From: Saprospiraceae bacterium | GTDB taxonomy: Bacteria > Bacteroidota > Bacteroidia > Chitinophagales > Saprospiraceae | Assembly: GCA_020627705.1 (NCBI GenBank) | Contig: JAHDGJ010000007.1 | Span: 116,459-180,458 of the forward strand | Direction of reading: 5' to 3' | Length of the DNA: 64,000 nt | Shown: in pieces, positions 1 to 7,891 of the stretch | How the letters are laid out: the number at the start of each line of letters is the position of its first letter | Numbering within the stretch: the first letter of the stretch is position 1 | Program-made: the position numbers and the translations under genes | The notes under the pieces: model-generated | Database searches by the model: none | What the model saw: only the letters and a program-made list of their open reading frames with translations | Told to the model about the DNA's origin: nothing

Positions 1-109
1 GGGCAGTGAGAGAAAAGGCGAAAAAGGCAAAAATGGAAAGCAAAGCGGTTTTCATATGGTCTTTTTTAATGTAACGCAGATAAGTGCATTGAAGTATACT
101 TTATTTTAA

Positions 110-2971
110 TCAAGCGGCTTGGTCCAATCGGTCTCTCCTTCTTCGCATCAACAATCCACCAGCGACACAAAGCATACTTGCACCAATGTATAAGAGCATG
201 TTGGATTGTGAAGGAAAGATGGCTTGGTCGTTTCCAATATGAATCATGCTTGCCCAATAGTATGGGTGTTGGTGTTGTTTGTCTGCAGATTCTAAAAATG
301 CCATTTTGGACTTTTGTAAGGCTTCGGATTTTGACATGCCTTTTTTTAAATTGAGGTACATGTTGGTCGAAATATCATAGGATGATTTATCATCGAGTGC
401 CCACAAACTAGATTGTAAGCTCTTTACGCCCGAGGCAAAAAATCCTCTAGACAAACTCATCATTCCTTCTCCTGATTTCAATTCGCCTGTAGCCGTATTG
501 CATGCACTCAATACAACCAATTCTGGCCTGCTGCTTAATCCTTGCAAATCATAGTTGGTCAAATATCCATCAGTAAAATGAATTTCACTTAACATTGGAT
601 CTTCAGGATTGAGACATGCGTGAGTTGCTAAATGGACAATTGGGAAATCCGCATAATTATCAGTAAATGCGCTTCGAATTGATGACGTATCTCCATCAAA
701 AACACCATGAAACGTCTCTTTTAGAAAAAGCAACTCATCTTTGGCAAAGGGTAATTTTCCTAGACTTGCTAAAGCACAAGATCTGCTTTGCTCAATGGGT
801 CCTGAAAACTCTGGAGCAATGCAGAATACCTCATGATCTTCCGATTTGGAAACAGTTTCTTCTTCTAAAAACTGGCGTGCTGATAAATAATAAGAGACGT
901 TTGTCTTTGAAAGCAGATAGGAGTTATACGCACTGGTATCCGCTACTAAGGTTTCAAAAGGAAGCCTATTTAATATTCCATCTGGTACTACGATTAATTT
1001 TTCAATCCCATCAAGAGAGAAACAACCTAAAAGCTCTTGATAGAGATGAAAAGCATTTCGTCGCGCTAGTGCAAACTTTTCTAAATTACCCGTTGGTTTT
1101 TGAGAAATCCAATCCAAATGATCGAGAAGCTGAGTATTCCATTTTTGTAAATGTTGTACTCTATTGAGCTCTATTTTTTTGCGATCGATATATAGGGCAT
1201 AAATATTGTCTTCAGTTTGGAAGTATTCAAAAAGTGCTTCATTTCCATTCAGTTTCTGTTGCACCACTGTTAGGTCATAACCCTTGGTTAATTCCTTCCG
1301 ATAATCAAAAAAATCGGGATACTCGGTTTCGATTTTATTTTGCAGAATGGCCAACTCTTCCTGTGCCTCAAAGACAGCACGCTCATATTCACTAATCCGG
1401 TTAAGGTCCAAAGAATCCTTTTGCTTTTCTTCACTTAATAGTCTAGAATAAAAAGAAACACTGCTTGTTAACTCAGATTCTTGATTTTTTATGTCCTCTG
1501 GCAATTTAGAACTCAGCAGCTCAAACTTGTTTTTTACATTTTCAAAAAGGATGGTGGATTTATTTTTCTCCAAAATCTGAAAAATAGCATTCAGCTTTGC
1601 GTGATTGTTACTTAAAGCATAAGACCTGTAAAATAAATCCAAGGCTTCTGAATACAACGGATAAGCTTTTTCGGCAACAAAGAATTTAGAACCATCGATT
1701 AGATAACTCTTCTTCATTTGATCCAACAAATCAACCAAAGCCATATAGGCCTTTTCCGAAATTCTTAGATACTTTTGGTCATTCGTATTTTGGTATAAAG
1801 AATCCGAAGTTCTTGCCTTATATTTTAACAAAGCAAGGGCCTCGGGGTACTCCGTATATTTTTTGAATGTTGGATTTGACTCCAAATCATCGGAAAGTGC
1901 TTCATCAAAAAACTTTAGTCCTTCGTGGAACTCCATTAGTGCAGAATCCGGTTTGTTCCAATCCAAATATAATTCTCCAATGTTTTGATGGATTTTTGGG
2001 ATGAAAGCGAATTCTTTGTCGGTTTCGTATTCATTCTTTGCAATCTCTAAAGATTTCATTAACTCGGAATACGATTTAACAAAATCAGAAGTAGATTTTT
2101 TCCAAAGCCCATTTAACCTAAAAAATTGAAAGCTTCTAAATGAGTTTTGATATTGAGATAAACCTAAATAAGATTTATACGAATTACTAGATTTATCTTC
2201 AATTTGAAAAGTGAGATAGAATATGTTCAATCTATTTTCTAATTCAAAAAGTACTTTTTGATAATCAAAATCATCCTTTGAGTAATTTGAATTCTTTTCT
2301 ATTAAATCCAAAATTCGAAAAACCAATCTTTTGCCTTTTTCAAAATTTCCTTGCGAAGTATAATACTTCAATAAACTGGACAGAGCTTTGACTTTCCTAA
2401 TAAAAAGAATTCGTTTTTCAATTGAGTTATTAAATGCTTTATTTTGAATAACATCCAATGCTTCTAGACAATACTCTTCAGCTAGACTAAAATCACCAAT
2501 TTTGTAATAAATAGTTGCAATATTAAAAAGTATTACTTCCCTATTTCTTGAATTCCTATTAGATATTTCTAAGGCACTTAAATAATTATTTAATGCAATA
2601 TTATTCGAACCAATCATAGAATGATAAAGAGCAAAATTATTTATAGCATCAATTCTCAATTCAGTATCATTATAGATTGTAGAATTTTGAAAAGCTTTGG
2701 TAGCGGCTTTTTTGAATTCTTCAACTTCACCTAAATCATAATAATAACCAGTTAGAGTCAAAAGTGTCAATAAATTTATTCCTAATTCTTTTTCTGAATT
2801 AGAGATTTCCTCTAGTCTCTCTAATACTGACACAACTTCGAAAGGCTCAGGTTCTTCCTCCCACTGCACTATGGAATCAAATAATACTTGGGATTTAGAC
2901 TTTTGACCAAAAAGATCAGAATTAATGAGGGATATAAAAATTATAAAATAAAAAAATTTACTTGACCACAT
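110..2971 (-). CDS. CHAT-domain (caspase-like) TPR protein, membrane anchored
   Basis: A 953-residue protein. An N-terminal signal sequence (about residues 1-22) is followed by a long alpha-helical, TPR-like region (about 60-620) and a C-terminal CHAT domain (about 640-915). The CHAT dyad looks intact: His784 in HLATHA and Cys824 in LSACNTATG. A hydrophobic segment (925-942) followed by RRRRDR closes the chain, so I infer a periplasmic protease domain held by a C-terminal inner-membrane anchor. CHAT proteins are caspase/separase-fold peptidases; TPR-CHAT proteins usually cleave one specific partner. The start overlaps the 3' end of the secreted-protein gene upstream by 14 bp, so the two are probably cotranscribed. 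The divergent sigma factor and anti-sigma-like genes suggest a signalling role. The substrate is unknown. Confidence 0.88.
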   Translation of the reverse strand: MWSSKFFYFIIFISLINSDLFGQKSKSQVLFDSIVQWEEEPEPFEVVSVLERLEEISNSEKELGINLLTLLTLTGYYYDLGEVEEFKKAATKAFQNSTIYNDTELRIDAINNFALYHSMIGSNNIALNNYLSALEISNRNSRNREVILFNIATIYYKIGDFSLAEEYCLEALDVIQNKAFNNSIEKRILFIRKVKALSSLLKYYTSQGNFEKGKRLVFRILDLIEKNSNYSKDDFDYQKVLFELENRLNIFYLTFQIEDKSSNSYKSYLGLSQYQNSFRSFQFFRLNGLWKKSTSDFVKSYSELMKSLEIAKNEYETDKEFAFIPKIHQNIGELYLDWNKPDSALMEFHEGLKFFDEALSDDLESNPTFKKYTEYPEALALLKYKARTSDSLYQNTNDQKYLRISEKAYMALVDLLDQMKKSYLIDGSKFFVAEKAYPLYSEALDLFYRSYALSNNHAKLNAIFQILEKNKSTILFENVKNKFELLSSKLPEDIKNQESELTSSVSFYSRLLSEEKQKDSLDLNRISEYERAVFEAQEELAILQNKIETEYPDFFDYRKELTKGYDLTVVQQKLNGNEALFEYFQTEDNIYALYIDRKKIELNRVQHLQKWNTQLLDHLDWISQKPTGNLEKFALARRNAFHLYQELLGCFSLDGIEKLIVVPDGILNRLPFETLVADTSAYNSYLLSKTNVSYYLSARQFLEEETVSKSEDHEVFCIAPEFSGPIEQSRSCALASLGKLPFAKDELLFLKETFHGVFDGDTSSIRSAFTDNYADFPIVHLATHACLNPEDPMLSEIHFTDGYLTNYDLQGLSSRPELVVLSACNTATGELKSGEGMMSLSRGFFASGVKSLQSSLWALDDKSSYDISTNMYLNLKKGMSKSEALQKSKMAFLESADKQHQHPYYWASMIHIGNDQAIFPSQSNMLLYIGASMLCVAGGLLMRRRRDRLDQAA

Positions 2972-3683
2972 ATATTTTCATACTTCGTCTAACATTACTT
3001 CCTTCAATTCTTACAAAATATACTCCACTTACTTCGACATGATTTTCAAGCGCTAATTCATTGGGCAAAAAAGAAGAATTAAAAAATGAAATTACTTTCC
3101 CGTGAATATCAAAAATAGATATCTTAAACTTTTCATCCATTCGATTAATAACCCTATCATCATTCAAATTCCCCATTCCAATTAGTTCATTGCAACGAAG
3201 TTCAAATCTTAAGGATTCTTGAATAACACAATTATGTTCTGCTAAATCATCCTCCAGAAAATAATTCACGAGATATTCATTATCACAAAAATCAAGAATT
3301 TCGAAATTGCCGAGCTCGTCCAAACAATATAACCCTAATTCATATTGTATGTATTGATTTCCATCTCCATTCTTACAAGGTGGAGCATCAAAACAATAAT
3401 GAATACGAGTACTCCTATCACCACTCACAATTAAATCACTATATAATGGCTCGAATATTAAATTACTGCCATCGGATATACCTAAATGTAAATCACAAAA
3501 AAAACCATTCTCAATTTCTTCGGAAAAATTAATGTAAAAACAGAATTCATTATGTATGCTTTTCGACCCACTCGGATCACCTCCATTTCCACTTTTACCG
3601 GATTTATTAAATACGCCCTGGCTTATTCCACAAACACTACAAAAAACCAAACACATAATTGTCGAAATAAAAATCTTTCTCAT
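2958..3683 (-). CDS. Small secreted protein with T9SS type A sorting domain
   Basis: A 241-residue protein with an N-terminal signal peptide (about 1-21, MRKIFISTIMCLVFCSVCG) and a C-terminal T9SS type A sorting domain. The latter is recognised from the pattern KISIFDIHGKVI, then SGVYFVRIEG and a basic terminus SMKIYVVK. The middle (about 40-170) is cysteine-containing and acidic and I do not recognise it. T9SS cargo crosses the inner membrane by Sec and is exported through SprA, which is also encoded in this window. It is first in a probable two-gene operon with the CHAT gene (14-bp overlap) and divergent from the ECF sigma gene. It could be a surface-exposed sensor, ligand or target for that module, but its sequence does not reveal a function. 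Confidence 0.8.
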   Translation of the reverse strand: MRKIFISTIMCLVFCSVCGISQGVFNKSGKSGNGGDPSGSKSIHNEFCFYINFSEEIENGFFCDLHLGISDGSNLIFEPLYSDLIVSGDRSTRIHYCFDAPPCKNGDGNQYIQYELGLYCLDELGNFEILDFCDNEYLVNYFLEDDLAEHNCVIQESLRFELRCNELIGMGNLNDDRVINRMDEKFKISIFDIHGKVISFFNSSFLPNELALENHVEVSGVYFVRIEGSNVRRSMKIYVVK

Positions 3684-3832
3684 AACAGATAGTTTTCTTA
3701 AAAATTAAATAATAGTAATAATCAATCCTCAATACACTAGAAGCAGTAGATGTAATCAATACTTCGAAAAATTATTTTCCTGATTACATTTAAACCTATT
3801 CAGAGTATTCAATAACAAATTATTGCTGGAGA

Positions 3833-3899
3833 CTTACTTAAGTTATAAATTCTTATCAAGCCCAAAAAGGGAAAGACCATTATTTTTAACTTAAGTAAG
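3833..3899. promoter_or_regulatory. Inverted repeat with two ACTTAAGT palindromes
   Basis: A perfect 13-bp inverted repeat (arms 3833-3845 and 3887-3899, 41-base spacer) lies in the 216-bp region between the divergent secreted-protein/CHAT and sigma-factor genes. Each arm contains the 8-bp palindrome ACTTAAGT (3836-3843 and 3889-3896, 53 bp apart). Either a pair of operator sites or an RNA hairpin near the sigma start is possible. No clear TAnnTTTG promoter box was found here. Confidence 0.5.
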
Positions 3900-3935
3900 A
3901 TGCATAGCATTTTCCAAAAACTTGACAAACTGATA

Positions 3936-4529
3936 ATGAATGATCAAAATTTAATAGAAAAACTGCGAAGCCAAAAGACTAAAGAAAGGGAGGAAGGCTT
4001 GAGAATACTTTACAAAAACAACTATCAACCGATAGAAAATTATGTTCTGAAAAACAACGGGTCACCCGAAGACGCTAAGGATATATTTCAAGAGGTAGTT
4101 ATTGCTTTTTATCATAAAGTAAATGAAACAGATTTCCAACTAAGCTGTAAACTGTCCACCTTTCTTTTTTCGATGAGCCGGAATCAATGGTTGAAAAAAT
4201 TACGCTCCAAAAAAATTCATAACGAATACATCTCTGTACAAAAAGAGCAAGAATTGGTAAGCGAAAACATAGATTATGAAATGGAGTATACTGAGCAACA
4301 AATCAAGGTGGCTAATTTACTCAAAGCCTCGGGAGAACGTTGTATGAAATTATTGCATCTGTTCTATTTCCAACGGATGAGCATGGAAGACATTGCAAGT
4401 GAATTTAATTATTCCACGGGTCAAGTGGCTCGGAATCAAAAAGTCAGGTGCCTAAAAAAAATTAAGGCCTTACTAAAAGATCAAAAAGAACTTAGTGACT
4501 ATTGGTTGGATGTAAATCCAAGCTCCTAA
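3936..4529 (+). CDS. ECF-type RNA polymerase sigma factor
   Basis: An extracytoplasmic-function sigma-70 factor of about 197 residues from the ATG at 3936; an upstream in-frame ATG at 3900 would give 209. I favour 3936 because the family pattern begins there (MNDQNLIEKL, then LRILYKNNY). Region 2 contains GSPEDAKDIFQEVVIAFY and a helix with STFLFSMSRNQWLKKLR. Region 4 carries the helix-turn-helix MEDIASEFNYSTGQVARN. The protein directs RNA polymerase to alternative promoters. The downstream gene encodes a single-pass membrane protein with anti-sigma topology, starting 11 bp after this stop, and the CHAT protease operon is divergent. It is probably held inactive by the downstream protein until a periplasmic signal arrives; that is inference. 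Confidence 0.9.
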   Translation: MNDQNLIEKLRSQKTKEREEGLRILYKNNYQPIENYVLKNNGSPEDAKDIFQEVVIAFYHKVNETDFQLSCKLSTFLFSMSRNQWLKKLRSKKIHNEYISVQKEQELVSENIDYEMEYTEQQIKVANLLKASGERCMKLLHLFYFQRMSMEDIASEFNYSTGQVARNQKVRCLKKIKALLKDQKELSDYWLDVNPSS

Positions 4530-4540
4530 ACTCCATCCTT

Positions 4541-5272
4541 ATGAAAAAAGAAAAAGTAGACATCCTAATAGATAAGTTGATTTTAAACGAAATCTCCGAA
4601 TTGGAATTAACCCAATTAGAAGCAGCAATTAGTGAATCACCGAAAATTCGAAATGAAATAAATTTTCGTAAAGACATAAACAAAAGCATGGAATATCTAG
4701 GAAATGAAGACCTAAGAAAACTACTAAACAGAATACACGAAGAAGAGATTGAAGGCAAGACGGCACCTAAAAAACACCATTGGAAAATCCCTTTATTCTT
4801 TCTATTCGCATTAGGAATCGCATTGTTGATTTATCAATTTACCAAGCCCGTAAAAATTTCCTCGCATTTAGTTTACGCAGAATACTTTAGTCCATACCCT
4901 TCCAGTGAAGAAAGAGGTGAGGATGAGGCTAAATTGATTCAAGGATTTAAAGCACATTATTCGGACAAAAATTATCAAAAAGCCCTTGATCAAATCAAGC
5001 CCATTTTAAATACGCAAAACAATGAAATGAAATTAATGGCAGGGATCTGTGCTTTAGAATCCGATGACTTTCATTTATCGACTCAGCTATTTAACGACAT
5101 TTTGAGCACGAAGGATTATTACTTTCAAGATCACGCCAATTGGTATTTGGCACTTACTTACTTAAAACAAGACAAGATTAAGGAGGCCATTACTATATTG
5201 ACTCAACTAAAAAATAATCCAAAAGCAGATCACCATAAACAAGCCATGGAGTTGTTGAAAAAAATAAGGTAA
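4541..5272 (+). CDS. Single-pass membrane TPR protein, putative anti-sigma factor
   Basis: A protein of about 243 residues from the ATG at 4541, just after the sigma gene. An in-frame TTG at 4502 lies inside the sigma gene and is unlikely. The cytoplasmic N-terminus (1-80) is helical and charged, of the kind seen in Bacteroidota anti-sigma proteins, but has no zinc-binding HxxxCxxC motif. One transmembrane helix (about 83-99) is followed by a periplasmic segment with TPR-like helices (about 140-243, for example NYQKALDQIKPIL and YLALTYLKQDKIKEAITIL). Position and topology suggest it binds the sigma factor. The juxtamembrane periplasmic stretch (about 102-140) would be the natural place for proteolysis. 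No domain identifies it firmly, so the anti-sigma role rests on context. Confidence 0.72.
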   Translation: MKKEKVDILIDKLILNEISELELTQLEAAISESPKIRNEINFRKDINKSMEYLGNEDLRKLLNRIHEEEIEGKTAPKKHHWKIPLFFLFALGIALLIYQFTKPVKISSHLVYAEYFSPYPSSEERGEDEAKLIQGFKAHYSDKNYQKALDQIKPILNTQNNEMKLMAGICALESDDFHLSTQLFNDILSTKDYYFQDHANWYLALTYLKQDKIKEAITILTQLKNNPKADHHKQAMELLKKIR

Positions 5273-5284
5273 GTTTTTAAGAAA

Positions 5285-5306
5285 CCCTTCCCTTATAAGG
5301 GAAGGG
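5285..5306. terminator. 22-bp perfect palindrome between convergent genes
   Basis: A perfect palindrome with arms CCCTTCCCTTA and TAAGGGAAGGG lies 12 bp after the anti-sigma-like gene. It has no T tract, so it is at best a weak intrinsic terminator for the + strand. Roles in mRNA 3'-end protection or protein binding remain possible. Confidence 0.4.
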
Positions 5307-5365
5307 AACTTGTCCCACGTAAAAAAATGAATTTAAGTAGTAAAGAAAGGGATGGGTAATCATCC

Positions 5366-5397
5366 AAAAAAAACGGGAGGCCCCATCGGGCCTCCCG
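5366..5397 (-). terminator. Rho-independent terminator of the 5441-6625 lipoprotein gene
   Basis: Read on the minus strand: a 10-bp GC-rich stem (CGGGAGGCCC / GGGCCTCCCG, arms 5374-5383 and 5388-5397, 4-base loop) followed by eight T residues. It sits 44 bp beyond the stop codon of the lipoprotein gene. Confidence 0.85.
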
Positions 5398-5440
5398 CTC
5401 TAGTAGTAGATAGTTGTTCAAGCCTTTGTGTAAATCCGGG

Positions 5441-6625
5441 CTAGAACACAAACGTGTGTAAATGCCTTTCGACACTGTTCTTTATATGACGGGCTGCAAT
5501 CATAGTCATTTCGTAGTCGCTGGGAAAGTCTTCAACAATACGCTTGGTCCTGATGTGCTTGCCACAAAGCGCTCTGCTGTCTCCCCAAAAATCTAATCCT
5601 TCCTCCTCAAAGTTTGCCGTGACACGGATCGGTTCTACATCCAATACTTCCCCGGTTCTTAAATCCAAATAAGTCAGACTGGCCAAGGCCTTTGCTTGTT
5701 TGTGGCGCTCGATGTGTATTACATCAGCATACACTTTTTTGAACTTCTTCTTTTTGACTTTCTCAATCGTATATAAGGTATTGCCCAACGAATCCTGGCC
5801 TACCTCTTTTTTCTTCTCTATCCATTTGAAGCCATCCTCCACCCGCGCCTCATCTCTGTGGCGGTCTACTACCTCTGACTCTGGGCTGATGTGCAAATCT
5901 TCTAAGCTCAAGGTTGCTCGATAATCCATCGGCCAATCTCCAATGTGCCCAGAAAAATATTCGATCCAAAAACTGTTGAGTTTGGCATAGTTCATCGCCA
6001 AGGCATGCTGCTCAAAATTTTCTGGCATGATCACTGGCGCTTCATTGGTCATTTGCAACAGCACTCTTGTCTTCCCAAGGTCGTGTGCTCTTTTCATCAA
6101 AGCATCTTTGTCCTTATAGTGGCGGGTGTATTTATCAGTGTGCTGCAAACGATCAAACGCTCTACGAGCTGCCAATTTATCTCCACTTTCCGCTTCGGCG
6201 AGGGAAACCAACGCTCGATCATAATGATAGGCCGTAGCCAAATCACCATACTTGATCATAGAAGAAGCTGCCTCGACAAATTCGAATTGCGCCATATAAC
6301 CATCCTTACTTACCAATGGTAAAAAAGGCGAAATCTTCTCTTGACGGTTTAAGATGACAGCATAGGCATCATAGATGCGGTCGTAATTTTCAGGGTTTTC
6401 CTGAGCAATTAGATAGCTGATGCGATCAATGTCTCTTTGATTCACTCTGTAAAAGGCTTCTTCCAGAGCTTTGACATGTTTTGTCTTTTTCCTCTTTTTC
6501 CCGTGAAGTTTTTCGGCCGCATAAAAGATGGCTTTGTCATACTCACCCCTATCGACCATTTTTTGGATATTCTTACACGAACTAAAGAGAAATGCGATAA
6601 TTAAAACTGCGTAAATTTTTCTCAT
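5441..6625 (-). CDS. Lipoprotein of unknown function, TPR-like
   Basis: A lipoprotein of about 394 residues. The ATG at 6625 gives MRKIYAVLIIAFLFSSC with a lipobox cysteine at position 17; an in-frame TTG three codons upstream is less likely. After the lipidation site the chain is helical (about 20-215) with TPR-like spacing (VDRGEYDKAIFYAAEKL, YGDLATAYHYDRALVSLAEAESG). The C-terminal half (about 240-370) looks like beta structure with a basic patch KVKKKKFKKV, and ends near PSDYEMTMIAARHIKNSVERH. It is a single-gene unit: a strong terminator follows and about 180 bp separate it from aat. I recognise no named family. A role in the outer-membrane periplasmic face is the most that can be said. 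Confidence 0.72.
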   Translation of the reverse strand: MRKIYAVLIIAFLFSSCKNIQKMVDRGEYDKAIFYAAEKLHGKKRKKTKHVKALEEAFYRVNQRDIDRISYLIAQENPENYDRIYDAYAVILNRQEKISPFLPLVSKDGYMAQFEFVEAASSMIKYGDLATAYHYDRALVSLAEAESGDKLAARRAFDRLQHTDKYTRHYKDKDALMKRAHDLGKTRVLLQMTNEAPVIMPENFEQHALAMNYAKLNSFWIEYFSGHIGDWPMDYRATLSLEDLHISPESEVVDRHRDEARVEDGFKWIEKKKEVGQDSLGNTLYTIEKVKKKKFKKVYADVIHIERHKQAKALASLTYLDLRTGEVLDVEPIRVTANFEEEGLDFWGDSRALCGKHIRTKRIVEDFPSDYEMTMIAARHIKNSVERHLHTFVF

Positions 6626-6807
6626 AGTCGTCAATTTTGTGACAGTTAAACTGCCGGTGAATAATGCGCTTATGTATAAAGATCACGCACTTATTGCGTA
6701 TATGAAGAAAATGTCACACGGTTTAATGCAGCTTTAACCAGACTCTTATCAAGGTGTTAAGAAGAAGATCATTGCCCCATCCAAAACTGTTAAGGTTTAT
6801 AAAAATT

Positions 6808-7482
6808 TTAAAGGTCTTTGGCAAATTTTGACCATGAGCCACTGAGGGTTTCTTCAAAAATGTTTTTGCGGAGTAAGGTCAAATAAGAGTCACGATCCAA
6901 ATCTTGGCCTCCCAAAGACTTGAGGTGCGGGTTTTCTATCTGGCAATCTATAAGCCAAAATCCCAATTTTTTTAGAAGCATGCTCAACTTGATTAAAGCA
7001 AACTTAGAGGCATTGGATTTGAGAGCAAACATAGACTCTCCAGCGAATACTTTACCCAGCGCTACCCCATAAAGTCCACCTACCAATTGGTGGTCTTCCC
7101 ATACCTCCACCGAATGGCAAAGGCCTTGATGATGCAAGTTTTTGTAAGCTGCAATCATATCTTCGGTAATCCAGGTCTCTCCGCCTTGACCAACTCTGGG
7201 TGTGGTTTGACAATGTCGGATAACCTCTTCGAAGCATTGATCAAATGTTATCTCAAATTTATTTTGATTGAGGTAGGGCCTCATGCTTTTCGAAATTTTG
7301 ATTTGGTCAGGATACAACACAAATCTAGGATCGGGGCTCCACCAAACGATCGGGTCATCCTCATTAAACCAAGGGAAGATCCCCCATTGATAGGCAAGTT
7401 TTAAGCGTTGGGCACTGAGGTCTCCACCTACAGCTAAAATGCCATCGGATAAAGCTTGGGTTGGATGAGGAAAATACAGCAC
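6808..7482 (-). CDS. aat: Leucyl/phenylalanyl-tRNA--protein transferase
   Basis: Aat adds Leu or Phe from aminoacyl-tRNA to proteins with N-terminal Arg or Lys, creating an N-degron for ClpS-ClpAP. The 224 residues match the family in length and order: FPHPTQALSDGILAVGGDLS, then YQWGIFPWFNEDDPIVWWSP, DPRFVL, WITEDMIAAYKNLHHQGLCHSVEVWE, and VALGKVFAGESMF. The start is a GTG at 7482; an in-frame stop lies five codons upstream. The gene is directly downstream of clpS on the same strand, an N-degron pair, although a hairpin terminator lies between them (7512-7543). Cytoplasmic. High confidence. Confidence 0.96.
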   Translation of the reverse strand: MLYFPHPTQALSDGILAVGGDLSAQRLKLAYQWGIFPWFNEDDPIVWWSPDPRFVLYPDQIKISKSMRPYLNQNKFEITFDQCFEEVIRHCQTTPRVGQGGETWITEDMIAAYKNLHHQGLCHSVEVWEDHQLVGGLYGVALGKVFAGESMFALKSNASKFALIKLSMLLKKLGFWLIDCQIENPHLKSLGGQDLDRDSYLTLLRKNIFEETLSGSWSKFAKDL

Positions 7483-7502
7483 AGCGTTATTTGGTTATAC
7501 CC

Positions 7503-7543
7503 AAAAATAAAAAAGGTGAGTAAAAGTTATTTTACTCACCTTT
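7503..7543 (-). terminator. Intrinsic terminator after clpS
   Basis: A perfect 14-bp stem (arms 7512-7525 and 7530-7543, 4-base loop; core GGTGAG / CTCACC) lies 21 bp beyond the clpS stop. On the minus strand it is followed by TTTTTTATTTTT. Because it stands between clpS and aat, aat would rely on read-through or its own promoter. Confidence 0.85.
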
Positions 7544-7564
7544 CTATTCGTTGGGACGAATGTT

Positions 7565-7873
7565 TTATTTCTCTATCGTAGTTTCTATAACTGCTGATAA
7601 TCCTCGATCCACTAGGGCATCTTTCATAGGTTTCAACAAATTGAAATTACCCGTTTTCACCACGGCCTTTCCTTTGTAATGTACTAGTAAGGATAATTGT
7701 TCGGATTGCTCAAAGGTGTGAGAGCAAATCTCCATAAAACTCTGGATTACCCAGTCAAAAGTATTAAAGTCATCATTGTAAACTATAAGCTGAGATTTTT
7801 CTCCTGTTATAGTTTCTTTTTCTGTCATTACATCCTCTAAGCCCTCAACGGACATTGTTGATAAATCAACCAT
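7565..7873 (-). CDS. clpS: ATP-dependent Clp protease adaptor ClpS
   Basis: ClpS recognises N-degron residues and hands substrates to the Clp unfoldase. The 102-residue protein has the core fold from about residue 27: LIVYNDDFNTFDWV with Asn33-Asp34-Asp35 at the alpha-amino binding site, and His65 in LLVHYKGKA, matching the substrate-binding triad known from E. coli ClpS. The helix SHTFEQSEQL is typical of Bacteroidota ClpS. About 25 extra N-terminal residues precede the core, the part that enters the Clp pore in characterised ClpS proteins. It is 18 bp from the peroxiredoxin gene upstream and next to aat. No clpA or clpC lies in the window. Confidence 0.95.
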   Translation of the reverse strand: MVDLSTMSVEGLEDVMTEKETITGEKSQLIVYNDDFNTFDWVIQSFMEICSHTFEQSEQLSLLVHYKGKAVVKTGNFNLLKPMKDALVDRGLSAVIETTIEK

Positions 7874-7891
7874 TGATAAACAATTATGCGA

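Noticed and set aside
667..1167. 166-codon + strand frame opposite the CHAT gene
   Set aside because: It is antisense to the conserved CHAT domain, has no promoter or recognisable protein, and is explained by codon bias of the real gene.
4502..4540. Upstream TTG start for the anti-sigma-like gene
   Set aside because: It lies inside the sigma gene and would add a non-family-like N-terminus; the ATG at 4541 directly after the sigma stop is better placed.
7502..7509. TATTTTTG box on the minus strand in front of aat
   Set aside because: It coincides with the U tract of the clpS terminator hairpin, so the match is probably fortuitous.
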